From: Thermoflexus sp.
Lineage (GTDB): Bacteria > Chloroflexota > Anaerolineae > Aggregatilineales > Aggregatilineaceae
Direction of reading: 5' to 3'
NCBI GenBank assembly: GCA_020724465.1
Contig: DYGX01000010.1
Coordinates: forward strand, 62,001-126,000
Length of the DNA: 64,000 nucleotides
The notes under the pieces were generated by a model that was not told the DNA's origin, searched no databases, and saw only the letters and a list, made by a program, of their open reading frames with translations. This document shows, piece by piece, positions 26,381 through 35,239 of this stretch. Positions within the stretch are counted from its first letter, which is position 1. The number at the start of each line of letters is the position of its first letter. The position numbers were made by a program, and so were the translations under genes.

Positions 26381-27457
26381 TCAGGGCTGGCGCGCAGCGC
26401 GGTAGACGGCGATCTCGCGGTCCAGAGCGGGGGGAAAGAGCGTGTTGCGGAACAGCGCGATGATCACCAGCCCGACCAGCACGCCGGCCCAAACCTGAAA
26501 CAGCGAAATGAGGAAGGTTGCGGTCCCGGCGTCCCCGCGCGACAGGCCGGCCACCCCGGCCAGCAGCGTGCCGATGGTTAGCTCGCGGCCCCCGGCGCCG
26601 CCCGGCATGGCCGACAGCGCCGCGATGATCACCGAGAAGCCGAGGATGAACACCGCCTGGGCGAACAGCGCCGCCGAGCCTTCCACGCCCAGCCCGCGCA
26701 GCAGGATATAGAACCCGACCGCGTCGGTGAAATAGGCGCCCACGCCGACGAGCGTCATCGGCCCCAGGTGGCGCAGCTTGAGCAGCTCATAGCTGGAGTC
26801 ATAGAGCGTGCGCAGCGCGCCATGCGAGCGCCCGATCAGCGGCCAGCGCGCGCTGCGGTCGATCAGGCCCAGGACCAGCGGGCGCACCTGCAGCAGCGCG
26901 ATCCCCGCCAGCAGGACGGCGGCCGTCCCCACCAGCACCGCCACGGCATACCCGCTTGACAGGTCGCTGCCCGGCAGTGACCCGGTGACAAACGCCAGCG
27001 ACACCCCCGCCAGCAGAATCACCGCCAGCCCATCGACCAGCCGCTCCATGAACACGACCGGGGCGCTGCGCGAGAACTCCACACCGGTCAGGTGCTTCAG
27101 CACCAGCGCCTTGAGCACCTCGGCCAGCTTGCCAGGGCTGACGGCCAGCGTCAGACCGGCCAGCCACAGGATCATGCTGTCGCGCTCGCGGATGGTCGGC
27201 GGGGTGGTGGGCGTCGCCGGCGTGGTTGGGCCGCGCCAGCGTGTCCGCACGCCGATCACGCCCAGAAAATAGCGCCACTCAATGTAGCGCAGCGTCCAGT
27301 TAACCAGCTTGAGGACGAAGACCGGGACGAAGTAGATTACCGGGAAGTGGTCGAGCCTGGCCAGCAGGCTATCTACACCGGTGACCACCACGACGGCGAT
27401 CAACACGAGTGTGATGAACAGGATTCCGCCGGCAACCTGACGTCGATAGTGCTGCAT
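26381..27457 (-). CDS. UPF0104/AglD-type integral membrane protein (lysylphosphatidylglycerol synthase transmembrane-like)
   Basis: 358 residues with about eight transmembrane helices. The signatures SPGKLAEVLKALVLKHLTG (helix 3 region) and SAMPGGAGGRELTIGTLL match the UPF0104/LPG_synthase_TM family, which includes the flippase half of MprF and the dolichol-linked AglD. A Pro/Thr-rich insert (PTTPATPTTPPT) sits in the first cytoplasmic loop. No catalytic (LysS-like) domain is fused. Likely a lipid or glycolipid flippase. SD GGAGAG precedes the ATG. Confidence 0.85.
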   Translation of the reverse strand: MQHYRRQVAGGILFITLVLIAVVVVTGVDSLLARLDHFPVIYFVPVFVLKLVNWTLRYIEWRYFLGVIGVRTRWRGPTTPATPTTPPTIRERDSMILWLAGLTLAVSPGKLAEVLKALVLKHLTGVEFSRSAPVVFMERLVDGLAVILLAGVSLAFVTGSLPGSDLSSGYAVAVLVGTAAVLLAGIALLQVRPLVLGLIDRSARWPLIGRSHGALRTLYDSSYELLKLRHLGPMTLVGVGAYFTDAVGFYILLRGLGVEGSAALFAQAVFILGFSVIIAALSAMPGGAGGRELTIGTLLAGVAGLSRGDAGTATFLISLFQVWAGVLVGLVIIALFRNTLFPPALDREIAVYRAARQP

Positions 27458-27606
27458 ACGCTGCTCTCTCCAACAACGCGCGGCATTGTAGCAGACCCGC
27501 GCGCGTCCGCCAAGCGGCGGCTGTGCGGCGGTGGCGCGATCGGGCGCGGCGGGCTATGATCGCGCCCGTTTCGCCTGCCGCGTACCCTGCCGGAGCCTGG
27601 TCCGCC

Positions 27607-28821
27607 GTGAGCCGACGCTCTCTGGCCGCGCTGGTGCTGGCCGCAGCCCTGATCGCCGCCTGCGGTCCCGCCGCCGAGCCGCTGCCCCCGTATCCGACCC
27701 CCATCCCGCGCGAGCCGATCGTGGGGGCCGGCCCGCCGTGCGACATCGTCGAGTGGGTCCCGCTGCACGACATCCGCCTGATGTGCTTTGAGGTCGTGCT
27801 GGACGACGTGCCGCGCCCCGAGGCGGCTCCCACCCTGGGCGGGATGGCCCTCGCAGCGGATGGGACGCTTTACCTGCTCCACACGGCGGCGGGCGAGGTG
27901 CGCGCCCTGCGCGATGCCGATGGGGACGGGTTCCCCGAAGCGCCGCCGGAAACGGTCGCGTCCGGCCTGGCGCTGCCGGGCGTGCTGACCGCGCATGATG
28001 GAGCGTTGATCGTTGCCGGGCCGGGCGGCATCACGCGGCTGGACGACACAAACGGAGACGGCCGGTTCGAGACGCACACGTTGCTGGTCGACGCGCTGCC
28101 CTATGACACCGGCTTCTGGCCAGGCGCGCTGGCGGTCGGCCCCGACAGCCGGCTGTATGTGGGCGTGGGGGCGGGCTGCCTGCGCTGCGACGCGGGCGAG
28201 GCGCGCCCTGGCCGCCTGCTGAGCTTCGCGCTCGACGGCTCGGACGAGCGCGAGGAAGCGACCGGTTTCTACCGGCCGGGCGGTCTGGCGTGGCATCCTG
28301 ACACGGGCGAGCTGTGGCTGGTTGACGGGGGCGGCCCCGAAGCCCCGGCGGAGCTGAACCGCGTCGTGCCCGGCGGCGATTACGGCTTCCCGGCCTGCCC
28401 CGGCGATCGCGCCCTGTCTGCGCCCGACGCGCCGGAGTGCGCCGGGACGCAGCCGCCCGCCGTGCTGCTCCCCGTGCAGAGCGCCCCCGCTGCCGCCGCG
28501 TTCTATCTCGCGGATGCGTTCGCGCTGTGGCGGGGCGACCTGCTCGTTGTGCTGAGCGGCTCGTGGAGCCTGGTCGAGCCGGCGGGCTATGCGCTGGTGG
28601 CGCTGGATTTTGCGGACGGCTCGCCGACCGGCGCGCTGGACACGGTCGTGCCGAGCAGCGCCCCGCCCATCCAGCACCGCTCGCTGGCGGGGATCTCAAT
28701 CGCCGGGCGCGGGTTCTTCCCGCAGCACCCGATTGACCTCGCGATCACCCCGGAAGGCTGGATCCTCGTCGCCACGCAGGAAGGGCGCGTCTTTCGCGCG
28801 CGCCCGCGTGTCAACCCGTAG
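27607..28821 (+). CDS. Glucose/sorbosone dehydrogenase-like lipoprotein (beta-propeller)
   Basis: 404 residues from the GTG at 27607, chosen because it gives the lipoprotein signal SRRSLAALVLAAALIAAC (lipid Cys at 20) and GGAG lies 11 bases upstream; an ATG at 27556 would add 17 residues. The body is a six-bladed propeller of the PQQ-type sugar dehydrogenase/L-sorbosone dehydrogenase fold: GMALAADGTLYLLHTAAGEVRAL, ALAVGPDSRLYVGVGAGC, PGGLAWHPDTGELWLVDGGG, VVPGGDYGFPACPGD, QHPIDLAITPEGWILVATQEGRVFRARP. The usual catalytic His of soluble GDH is not obvious. Substrate unknown; acts outside the membrane. Confidence 0.82.
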   Translation: MSRRSLAALVLAAALIAACGPAAEPLPPYPTPIPREPIVGAGPPCDIVEWVPLHDIRLMCFEVVLDDVPRPEAAPTLGGMALAADGTLYLLHTAAGEVRALRDADGDGFPEAPPETVASGLALPGVLTAHDGALIVAGPGGITRLDDTNGDGRFETHTLLVDALPYDTGFWPGALAVGPDSRLYVGVGAGCLRCDAGEARPGRLLSFALDGSDEREEATGFYRPGGLAWHPDTGELWLVDGGGPEAPAELNRVVPGGDYGFPACPGDRALSAPDAPECAGTQPPAVLLPVQSAPAAAAFYLADAFALWRGDLLVVLSGSWSLVEPAGYALVALDFADGSPTGALDTVVPSSAPPIQHRSLAGISIAGRGFFPQHPIDLAITPEGWILVATQEGRVFRARPRVNP

Positions 28822-28886
28822 CGCCCGCCGCCCGGTTGGGTATACTCCATGCCCGCGCCGCGTTGATTGCCCGTTGAGGACCCCAC

Positions 28887-29456
28887 ATGGCTCACTTTGA
28901 CGATTCCGGACCCGCGCTCCCGGCCTCGCCTGAGATGGCTGCCAGGCTCGCCGTCAACCGCACCGGCCGCCTGACGCCTGCCCAGCGCCGGACGGTCGCC
29001 ATCGCGGGCTGCGTGGCGCTGGCGCTGCTGCTCTGCCCGCTGGCGCTGGTGGTACAGGTTGGCGCGCTGCTGCTCTCCGAGGGCGTCACTCTGTCGTGGG
29101 GCGGCGTGCTGATCGGCGTGATTGTGCTGGTGTTCTTCGTGATCTTCGCGGGGATTATTTTCACCAACGTCCGCATGTTCCTGCCCGAAGCTTTCAGCGC
29201 CCGGCCGGTCCGCTACGCGCGCGGACCGCTTCAGGTGCGGATGACGTCGACCAACCGGCCGGAGCTGCCGTTCACGTACATCATCGGCGATTACAGCTTC
29301 GCGCCGTATGTTGCGCCGCCCGATGTGCCGATGCGCGCCGGCGCGCCCTATCTCGTCTACTACTCGGCGCGCAGCCGCCTGCTGCTGAGCCTGTTCGCGC
29401 TGGACGCGCCCGACGCCGACCGCTGGCAGCCGGAGTTCGACAACTCGCCGCCGTAA
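28887..29456 (+). CDS. Membrane protein of unknown function
   Basis: 189 residues. Cytoplasmic N-terminal part, two transmembrane helices (about 37-62 and 70-94), then a domain of about 95 residues with alternating strands (YARGPLQVRMTSTNRPELPFTYIIGDYSF ... YLVYYSARSRLLLSL). No motif recognised. SD GAGGA before the ATG. It is convergent with the site-2 protease gene, with 15 bases between. Confidence 0.65.
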   Translation: MAHFDDSGPALPASPEMAARLAVNRTGRLTPAQRRTVAIAGCVALALLLCPLALVVQVGALLLSEGVTLSWGGVLIGVIVLVFFVIFAGIIFTNVRMFLPEAFSARPVRYARGPLQVRMTSTNRPELPFTYIIGDYSFAPYVAPPDVPMRAGAPYLVYYSARSRLLLSLFALDAPDADRWQPEFDNSPP

Positions 29457-29471
29457 AACGCGCTTCGCGCG

Positions 29472-30695
29472 TCACCCGGTGTAGAAGGGGACCGGCACGA
29501 TGATCAGCGCGAAGAGGATCGCGGTCAGCACCCCCAGCGCCACGCGCCACCAGCCGAGGGGCGTCAGGTCGTCCTGGGGCGGGGGGTGGCGCAGCCCGGT
29601 GAAGAAGCCGATCAGCGCCCAGATCAGCCAGGCGATCCACGCGCCCATCACGCCCATCACGATCAGCAGCGCGAAGGTCGCGTATGCCAGCGGCCAGGCG
29701 CGCCGCCCGAGCAGCGCGTAGGCCACGTGCCCGCCGTCGAACTGCCCCAGCGGCAGCAGATTCAGCCCCGTCAGTAGCACGCCGAACCACGCCGCCAGCG
29801 CCATCGGGTGCCCGTAGAGCACGACCCGGTCCAGATTGGTGATTTCCGGATAGACCCACCCGGCCAGCGCCGCAAGCAGCGGGGGGTTGGAGACGCGCGT
29901 GATGCCCATCTCGATCCAGCTCAGCGGCAGCCCGACGGTCTGCGGCATCCCCAGCCCGATCAGATACAGCGGCAGGGCGATGAGCAGCCCGGCCAGCGGC
30001 CCGGCCAGGCCCACGTCGAACAGGGCGCGGCGGTTGTGCAGCGGGCTTTTGATGAAGATCACCGCGCCCATCGTGCCCAGCGAGTTCGGCAACGGCAGCG
30101 GGATGAAGAACGGCAGTGTGACCTGGATGCCGTGCCGCCGCGCGGCGATGTAGTGGCCCATCTCGTGCACGCCCAGGATGCCCAGCAGCGTCAGCGAGAA
30201 CGGCAGCCCGTCGCGCAGCGCCGACCAGATGATGTGCCACCGCTGCGCCTGGATGGCGCGCACAATGTCGCCGCTGGGGATGCCGGTCAGGGCGGCGCCC
30301 ATCGCGGTCGTGGTGAGGACGGTCAGCAGCAGAAGCACCAGATGTAGCCAGGGTCGCGTCCGGACCTGGCGCGCGGCGTCTAGCCCCTCGATGGCCACGA
30401 CCGCGTCCTCACCGTGCTCGTTGAGCAGCATGGGCCGGAAGTCCAGCGGATGAAAACGCTCTTTGAGCAGGGCGAAGGCGCGCTGCGGCGGCTGTGTGAG
30501 CCTGCCGCGGAAGATATAGAGCCGGCCCTGGTTGGGCTGGCGGCTATGATACTCGCCGGCCACCGTCATGATGCCCGCCAGCGCCGCCCGCAGCGCCAGC
30601 AGCCGCGGATCGACCGGCGGCAGGTCGTCCGGCGGCGCGGGATCCGCGGGGAAGGGGGCGTTGGTCAGGCCGGCAGGGGATTCGGGCAGGCTCAT
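29472..30695 (-). CDS. Site-2 protease family (M50) intramembrane metalloprotease
   Basis: 407 residues from the ATG at 30695, 14 bases after the dcd stop. Residues about 1-110 are cytoplasmic; then the M50 core with the zinc motif HEMGH (177-181) and the second motif NLLPLGQFDGGH (312-323, Asp320). The layout SREBP-protease-like, without PDZ domain, is the family seen in cyanobacteria, Chloroflexota and chloroplasts (EGY1-like; GTMGAVIFIKSP is characteristic). Role in regulated proteolysis inferred. The longer frame, open to 31034, overlaps dcd and is not a gene. Confidence 0.92.
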   Translation of the reverse strand: MSLPESPAGLTNAPFPADPAPPDDLPPVDPRLLALRAALAGIMTVAGEYHSRQPNQGRLYIFRGRLTQPPQRAFALLKERFHPLDFRPMLLNEHGEDAVVAIEGLDAARQVRTRPWLHLVLLLLTVLTTTAMGAALTGIPSGDIVRAIQAQRWHIIWSALRDGLPFSLTLLGILGVHEMGHYIAARRHGIQVTLPFFIPLPLPNSLGTMGAVIFIKSPLHNRRALFDVGLAGPLAGLLIALPLYLIGLGMPQTVGLPLSWIEMGITRVSNPPLLAALAGWVYPEITNLDRVVLYGHPMALAAWFGVLLTGLNLLPLGQFDGGHVAYALLGRRAWPLAYATFALLIVMGVMGAWIAWLIWALIGFFTGLRHPPPQDDLTPLGWWRVALGVLTAILFALIIVPVPFYTG

Positions 30696-30709
30696 CGGGC
30701 GGGTGGTGT

Positions 30710-31264
30710 CTAGACCTTCGGCAGGACGATGTTCTGCTGGCCCTGGTATTTGCCCTTCTTGTCGGCGTACGACACTTCGCACACGTCGTCCGCCTCGAAG
30801 AACAGTACCTGCGCGATGCCCTCGTTGGCGTAGATCTTGGCGGGCAGCGGCGTGGTGTTGCTGATCTCCAGCGTGACGTAGCCTTCCCACTCCGGCTCGA
30901 AGGGCGTGACGTTGACGATCAGGCCGCAGCGCGCGTAGGTGCTCTTGCCGACGCAGATCGTCAGCACGTTGCGCGGGATGCGGAAGTATTCGACGGTCTG
31001 CGCCAGCACGAACGAGTTGGGCGGAATGATGCACACGTCGCCCACGTAGTCGACCATCGACTTCGGGTCGAAGTCCTTCGGGTCGACGATCGCGCTGAAA
31101 ACGTTGGTGAAAATTTTGAACGTGTTGCCGATGCGAATGTCGTACCCGTACGATGAGACACCATAGCTGATCACGCCGTTGCGCACCTGCTCGTCGACAA
31201 ATGGCTCGATCATGCGGTGCTCCAGCGCCATCTTGCGGATCCAGTGGTCAGGTTTGATGGTCAA
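30710..31264 (-). CDS. dcd: dCTP deaminase
   Basis: 184 residues. Converts dCTP to dUTP for thymidylate synthesis. Motifs: [42 protein letters not shown] (Arg, Thr and Ser contact nucleotide), [41 protein letters not shown] with the catalytic Glu. Start is TTG at 31264 with GGAG upstream, giving the usual [15 protein letters not shown] start. It is followed by the site-2 protease gene after 14 bases on the same strand. Confidence 0.95.
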   Translation of the reverse strand: MTIKPDHWIRKMALEHRMIEPFVDEQVRNGVISYGVSSYGYDIRIGNTFKIFTNVFSAIVDPKDFDPKSMVDYVGDVCIIPPNSFVLAQTVEYFRIPRNVLTICVGKSTYARCGLIVNVTPFEPEWEGYVTLEISNTTPLPAKIYANEGIAQVLFFEADDVCEVSYADKKGKYQGQQNIVLPKV

Positions 31265-31313
31265 GGGGATGCAACTCCTTCGGGACGGCTGCTCTCTAGG
31301 ACGATTGCTGGGG

Positions 31314-33023
31314 TTACATCACGTCCGGCGCGGACATGCCCATCAGCGTCAGCGCGCGGCGGAACACGATCCGGGCGGCGCGGTACAGGCGCAGGCGGGC
31401 TTTCGCCAGGTCGAGCGGGACCTCGCTGTGCAGCACGCGCACTTCCTCGTACATCGGGTGAAACTGCCGCGCCAGGTCGAGGGCGTAGAAGGCCAGCTTG
31501 TGCGGAGCCAGCTCCTCGTATGCCTCGACCAGCACTTCCGGCATTTCGAGCAGTTTGGTGATGAACTGGCGCTCGCGCTCGCCCAGCAACGACAGATCCG
31601 CGTCCTCGTCGGTCAGGCCCGCTTCGGCGGCCTGGCGGAAGATCCCGGCGCAGCGCACGTGCGCGTTCTGGATGTAGAAGACCGGGTTCTCGTTGGCGTG
31701 CTTGCGCGCCAGGTCGAGGTCGAACTCCAGGTGGCTGTTCGGGCTGCGCGCCAGGATGAAATAGCGCACCACATCCGGCCCGACGTCGTCGACCAGCTCG
31801 TCGAGCGTGACGTACTCGCCGCGCCGGGTGCTCATGCGCCGCGTCTCACCGCCTTCCACCAGCGTGACGAACTGGTGCAGCAGCACGTGGACCGGCCCCG
31901 GATCGTAGCCCGCCGCCAGCAGCCCGCGCGCTACCGTCTGCGCCTCGACGATATGGTCCGCGCCCAGGACGTTGATCAGGTACGTGAAGCCGCGCTCCAG
32001 CTTGTTGATGTGATAGGCGATGTCGGGCAGGACGTAGGTCGGCTCGCCGGTGGACTTGACCAGCACGCGGTCTTCTTCGTCGCCCAGCCGCGTCGAGCGG
32101 AACCAGATCGCGTCTTGGGCATCCGGCGGGACCTTCGCGCGCTCTTCCTCGCTGGCGCCCTCCCGCGTGACGGCGCGATAGACGTAGCCGCGCGCCTCAA
32201 GCAGATCGAGCACCTTCCACACGCTGCCGTCTTCGTACAGGCTGTTCTCGTTGAAGAAGACATCGAAACGGATGTTGACCCGCGCCAGGGACCGCTCAAT
32301 CCATTTGAAGATAGCAGCTTCGGCTTCGTCCTTAAACCGTTGCCACGGCTCGTCGCGCAGCGTGTCGCCGTGCTGCGCGATCAACTCCTGCGCGATGGTG
32401 GCGAGGTAATCGCCCTGGTACCCGTCGGGCGGGAAGTCCGCGGGCAGGCCGAGCGCCTGGCGATAGCGCGCTTGCAGGCTCTGGCCGAGAAGCTGCATCT
32501 GGCGCCCGGCGTTGTTGAAGTAGTACTCCATTTCGACGTCGTAGCCGAGGGCGCGCAGGATGTTCGCCATGGTGCTGCCGATCACCCCGCCGCGCGTCCG
32601 CCCGACTGTGATCGGCCCGGTCGGGTTGGCGCTGACGCACTCGACCTGCGCCCGCTGCCCGCGCCCGATCGCCAGCGTGAAGACCTCATCATCCGCCGCG
32701 ATGATCGCGTCCACCTGCGCCAGCAGCCAGTCATCCGCCAGCCGGAAGTTGAGAAAGCCGGGCGGCGCGACCTCAACCGCGCCCACCGCCTCGCCCGGCG
32801 CCAGATGCGCGGCGATGACCTCGGCCACCTCTAGCGGTTTGCGGCGTGCCAGCTTCGCAAGTTGCAAAGCGACCGGGCTGGCATAGTCCCCCAGTTCCGG
32901 CTTGGCGCTGCGCTGCACCGGGATGCTTTCGGGCAGCGCGAAGTCCGGCAGCGCGCCGGCGGCCTGGGCGGCCTCGATGGCCGTGCGGATACGGGCGGCG
33001 AGTTGTGTGGGCAGCAGTTCCAC
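31314..33023 (-). CDS. argS: Arginyl-tRNA synthetase
   Basis: 569 residues, class I synthetase that charges tRNA-Arg. N-terminal Add1 domain with [15 protein letters not shown], catalytic Rossmann domain with [21 protein letters not shown] (130-150), [21 protein letters not shown]-like segment [19 protein letters not shown], and the all-helix anticodon domain ending [13 protein letters not shown]. At the HIGH site both histidines are replaced (T139-V-G-R142). Start GTG at 33023 with GGAG eight bases upstream. This is the only argS in the window; see findings. Confidence 0.94.
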   Translation of the reverse strand: MELLPTQLAARIRTAIEAAQAAGALPDFALPESIPVQRSAKPELGDYASPVALQLAKLARRKPLEVAEVIAAHLAPGEAVGAVEVAPPGFLNFRLADDWLLAQVDAIIAADDEVFTLAIGRGQRAQVECVSANPTGPITVGRTRGGVIGSTMANILRALGYDVEMEYYFNNAGRQMQLLGQSLQARYRQALGLPADFPPDGYQGDYLATIAQELIAQHGDTLRDEPWQRFKDEAEAAIFKWIERSLARVNIRFDVFFNENSLYEDGSVWKVLDLLEARGYVYRAVTREGASEEERAKVPPDAQDAIWFRSTRLGDEEDRVLVKSTGEPTYVLPDIAYHINKLERGFTYLINVLGADHIVEAQTVARGLLAAGYDPGPVHVLLHQFVTLVEGGETRRMSTRRGEYVTLDELVDDVGPDVVRYFILARSPNSHLEFDLDLARKHANENPVFYIQNAHVRCAGIFRQAAEAGLTDEDADLSLLGERERQFITKLLEMPEVLVEAYEELAPHKLAFYALDLARQFHPMYEEVRVLHSEVPLDLAKARLRLYRAARIVFRRALTLMGMSAPDVM

Positions 33024-33099
33024 AGCACAGTCTCCTGAAGCGTGTTGTCAAGCCTGGATCGACCGCGCCATTGTAGCACATTTTGGCGCGGCACGAGGC

Positions 33100-33126
33100 A
33101 AAAAACCCGGCGTTTTGCGCGCCGGG
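33100..33126 (-). terminator. Intrinsic terminator after the DUF4231-like gene
   Basis: On the minus strand, CCCGGCG pairs with CGCCGGG (33120-33126 with 33106-33112), 7-base loop, followed by six T (33105-33100). It lies between this gene's end at 33153 and argS. Confidence 0.85.
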
Positions 33127-33152
33127 CTGCGTCGATCCGCGCAGGGGACAGG

Positions 33153-34268
33153 TCAGGGTGTGGACGGTGGGGGTGTGTCGTCCGGCGGGGTCGTGCCCCG
33201 GTCCGGCGCGTGATCGGCGGACTGCGGCAGCGTGGCGAAGGTCAGCGCGCCGATCCGGAACGGCTCGCGCCCAAGCTGCTTCATCAGCGCCTGCTCGTTG
33301 GCTGTCTGCGCCTGGACGGCCTGCCGCATCCAGTTGTTGCGCTCGTCCTCGAAGATGCGCTCGATGCGATCCACGAACGGCCCGACCACGTCCGGATCCA
33401 GGCGGCGCTGCGGCGGCAGGATCTGCCACTCGCTGACCTCGTCGATCAGCCGCCCGGCGGTGTGATGGTAGTTGGCGTAGGTGTGGCCGTACATCTTCAG
33501 ATCGACATACTGCGCGAACGCCATCCCCAGCGCCGTCGTCACGGCGACCAGCGGCTCGCCGCCGAGCGCCGCCAGCGCCGAGCTGGCCCCGGCGACCACC
33601 AGAATCGCGATCCGCCAGCGCCGCAGCTTGGCGTAATTGGCGTTCAGGCTGCGCAGATACCATTCGGTCTGCGGGATGACGCGCAGGCGCACATAGTCGT
33701 CGCCGGAGAGCGCCGAGTAGCCGTCGTCTTCAGGGCGGTCGGTGGGCGGCTTGACCGGCTCGGTCGTGAAGCTGAGTTGCAGGTAGGGGACCGGGGCGCC
33801 GATGCTGTGGACCTGGTTGCTGGCTTCCTGCACCTGATCGAGCAGCAGGCGCTGTTGGCTTTCGAGGTCCCGCCCGGCGTACGGCCCGGCCTGCATGCGG
33901 TAGAGGTAAATCTGCTGGCGGATTTCCTCGGCGCCCAGCCGGTAGGCGATCCACGACAGGCTGGGCGAGAACTGGGACGCATAGGCCAGCAGCCCGGCGG
34001 CGGCCAGGGGGATGACGATCAGGGACGCCCGCAGAACCCCGCGCAGATCCCCGATGATGCCCACCGTGTCACCGTAGGTGCTGGCGACCGCCAGCGTGCT
34101 GGCGAGAAACATCAGCAGGATGATCGGGGTGCGGATGCGGTATTGGGTTTTCTTCTGGCGCACCGATCCCCGGTCGAAATCCAGAAATCGCATCCACGCG
34201 GCCTGGAGCGCGGTGTCGTTCAGCGTGCGGGCGGTGGTCTCGTCGGCAGGGACAATGCGTTCGCTCAT
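33153..34268 (-). CDS. Membrane protein with two SLATT/DUF4231-like units
   Basis: 371 residues from the ATG at 34268 (GGAG upstream). Two tandem units, each with a pair of transmembrane helices followed by a helical cytosolic arm: unit 1 about 40-125 (TPIILLMFLASTLAVAS, ASLIVIPLAAAGLLAYAS, then LSWIAYRLGAEEIRQQIYLYRMQAGPYAG) and unit 2 about 215-320 (WYLRSLNANYAKLRRWRIAILVVAGASSALAAL, then GHTYANYHHTAGRLIDEVSEWQILP). This matches the DUF4231/SLATT class, some of whose members are pore-forming effectors paired with nucleotide-signal enzymes. No such enzyme is adjacent, so role unknown. A Pro-rich tail ends the protein. Confidence 0.7.
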   Translation of the reverse strand: MSERIVPADETTARTLNDTALQAAWMRFLDFDRGSVRQKKTQYRIRTPIILLMFLASTLAVASTYGDTVGIIGDLRGVLRASLIVIPLAAAGLLAYASQFSPSLSWIAYRLGAEEIRQQIYLYRMQAGPYAGRDLESQQRLLLDQVQEASNQVHSIGAPVPYLQLSFTTEPVKPPTDRPEDDGYSALSGDDYVRLRVIPQTEWYLRSLNANYAKLRRWRIAILVVAGASSALAALGGEPLVAVTTALGMAFAQYVDLKMYGHTYANYHHTAGRLIDEVSEWQILPPQRRLDPDVVGPFVDRIERIFEDERNNWMRQAVQAQTANEQALMKQLGREPFRIGALTFATLPQSADHAPDRGTTPPDDTPPPSTP

Positions 34269-34354
34269 GGCAGGCTCCTCGGTCCGGGCGCGGAGGGACA
34301 CCCGGTCGCTCTCGCAAGGCTCACGATAGGCTCACTATAATCCGGGCCGGGCGC

Positions 34355-35230
34355 TTAGTGCAACCGTCGGGCTTCGGCGGCGGCCCGCTCCGCTTCGATC
34401 ACGCCGTCGGCCCCGGTGGCGACAAGCCCTTCGCACGTCAGACAGCGCCACGCGCCATCGACCGGGACGAGATCGACCGCTTCGCAGCGCGGGCAGCGCC
34501 AGATCTCGCTTAGGGAGAGCGGCCCGGCAGCGGGCGCGATCCCCGGCTTGACCGCCCAAACGATGCGGTAATCCACCTGCCAGGGCTGGATCTCGACCTG
34601 CGCCATGCCGATCGACCCGCGCAACAGCTGCTCCAGCGCGTCGTGCCGGTAGGTCTGACCGGGCATCAGGCGCGCGTCGCGGCCCTGGCGGTTGGTGAGC
34701 ACCAGCAGCCCGCCCGGCCTCAGGACGCGCGCCAGCTCGCGCAGCACGCCGGGCGGATCCATCATGAACTCCAGGGCCTCGAGGCATGTCACGGCGTCGA
34801 ATGTCTCGTCGGGGAAGGGCAGGGCTTCGGCGCGCTGGTGCAGCAGGGCGACGCGCTCGCCATAAGGGGCCAGTTTGCCGGCGGCAACGTTCAGCATCTT
34901 GCGGCTCAGGTCGAGCGCGACGATCCGCCCCTGGAAGGCGGGCTGTTCCAGCAGCGCCAGCGGCAGGCGGCCCGTGCCGGTCGCCACGTCCAGCAACAGG
35001 GGCGCCCGGACGTGACTCAGCCGGTCAAGCAGGGGGCGCGCCAGGAAGTACGTCTCCGTCTCGGGATCGTACTGCTTGATGCTGTCATAACGCGTGGCGT
35101 AGAGATCGTAGAGCCAGATGACGGCCCGCCGCCCCAGGTAGACCCCCTCGGTGATGACGAGCAGCCAGTAAAGCACCAGTCCGAGCGCCACCAGCCCGGC
35201 TGCCAGTCCGACGATCCACCACGCGATCAT
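34355..35230 (-). CDS. Membrane-anchored SAM methyltransferase with C-terminal zinc ribbon
   Basis: 291 residues. N-terminal transmembrane helix (about 4-26), then a class I methyltransferase of the UbiE/COQ5 type: LLLDVATGTGRLPLALL (motif I), IVALDLSRKML, FDAVTCLEALEFM, LRPGGLLVLTNR. After about 245 comes a zinc-ribbon pair CPRC...CLTC. Combination of membrane anchor, methyltransferase and Zn ribbon is uncommon. It starts nine bases after the stop of the LysM lipoprotein gene, so the two are in one operon. Substrate probably a lipid or quinone, by inference from the anchor. Confidence 0.82.
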   Translation of the reverse strand: MIAWWIVGLAAGLVALGLVLYWLLVITEGVYLGRRAVIWLYDLYATRYDSIKQYDPETETYFLARPLLDRLSHVRAPLLLDVATGTGRLPLALLEQPAFQGRIVALDLSRKMLNVAAGKLAPYGERVALLHQRAEALPFPDETFDAVTCLEALEFMMDPPGVLRELARVLRPGGLLVLTNRQGRDARLMPGQTYRHDALEQLLRGSIGMAQVEIQPWQVDYRIVWAVKPGIAPAAGPLSLSEIWRCPRCEAVDLVPVDGAWRCLTCEGLVATGADGVIEAERAAAEARRLH

Positions 35231-35239
35231 GCCGCCCCG

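Noticed and set aside
30710-31034. N-terminal extension of the site-2 protease up to 31034
   Set aside because: This stretch overlaps dcd in another frame; the ATG at 30695 gives the expected family length.
31179-32834. 551-residue plus-strand frame opposite argS and dcd
   Set aside because: Shadow of the minus-strand argS; no motif, His/Arg/Gln-rich.
33153-34268. CBASS or similar nucleotide-signal defence cassette around the SLATT-like protein
   Set aside because: No cyclase, SLOG, nuclease or other defence gene is adjacent; the neighbours are an anchored methyltransferase, a LysM lipoprotein and argS.
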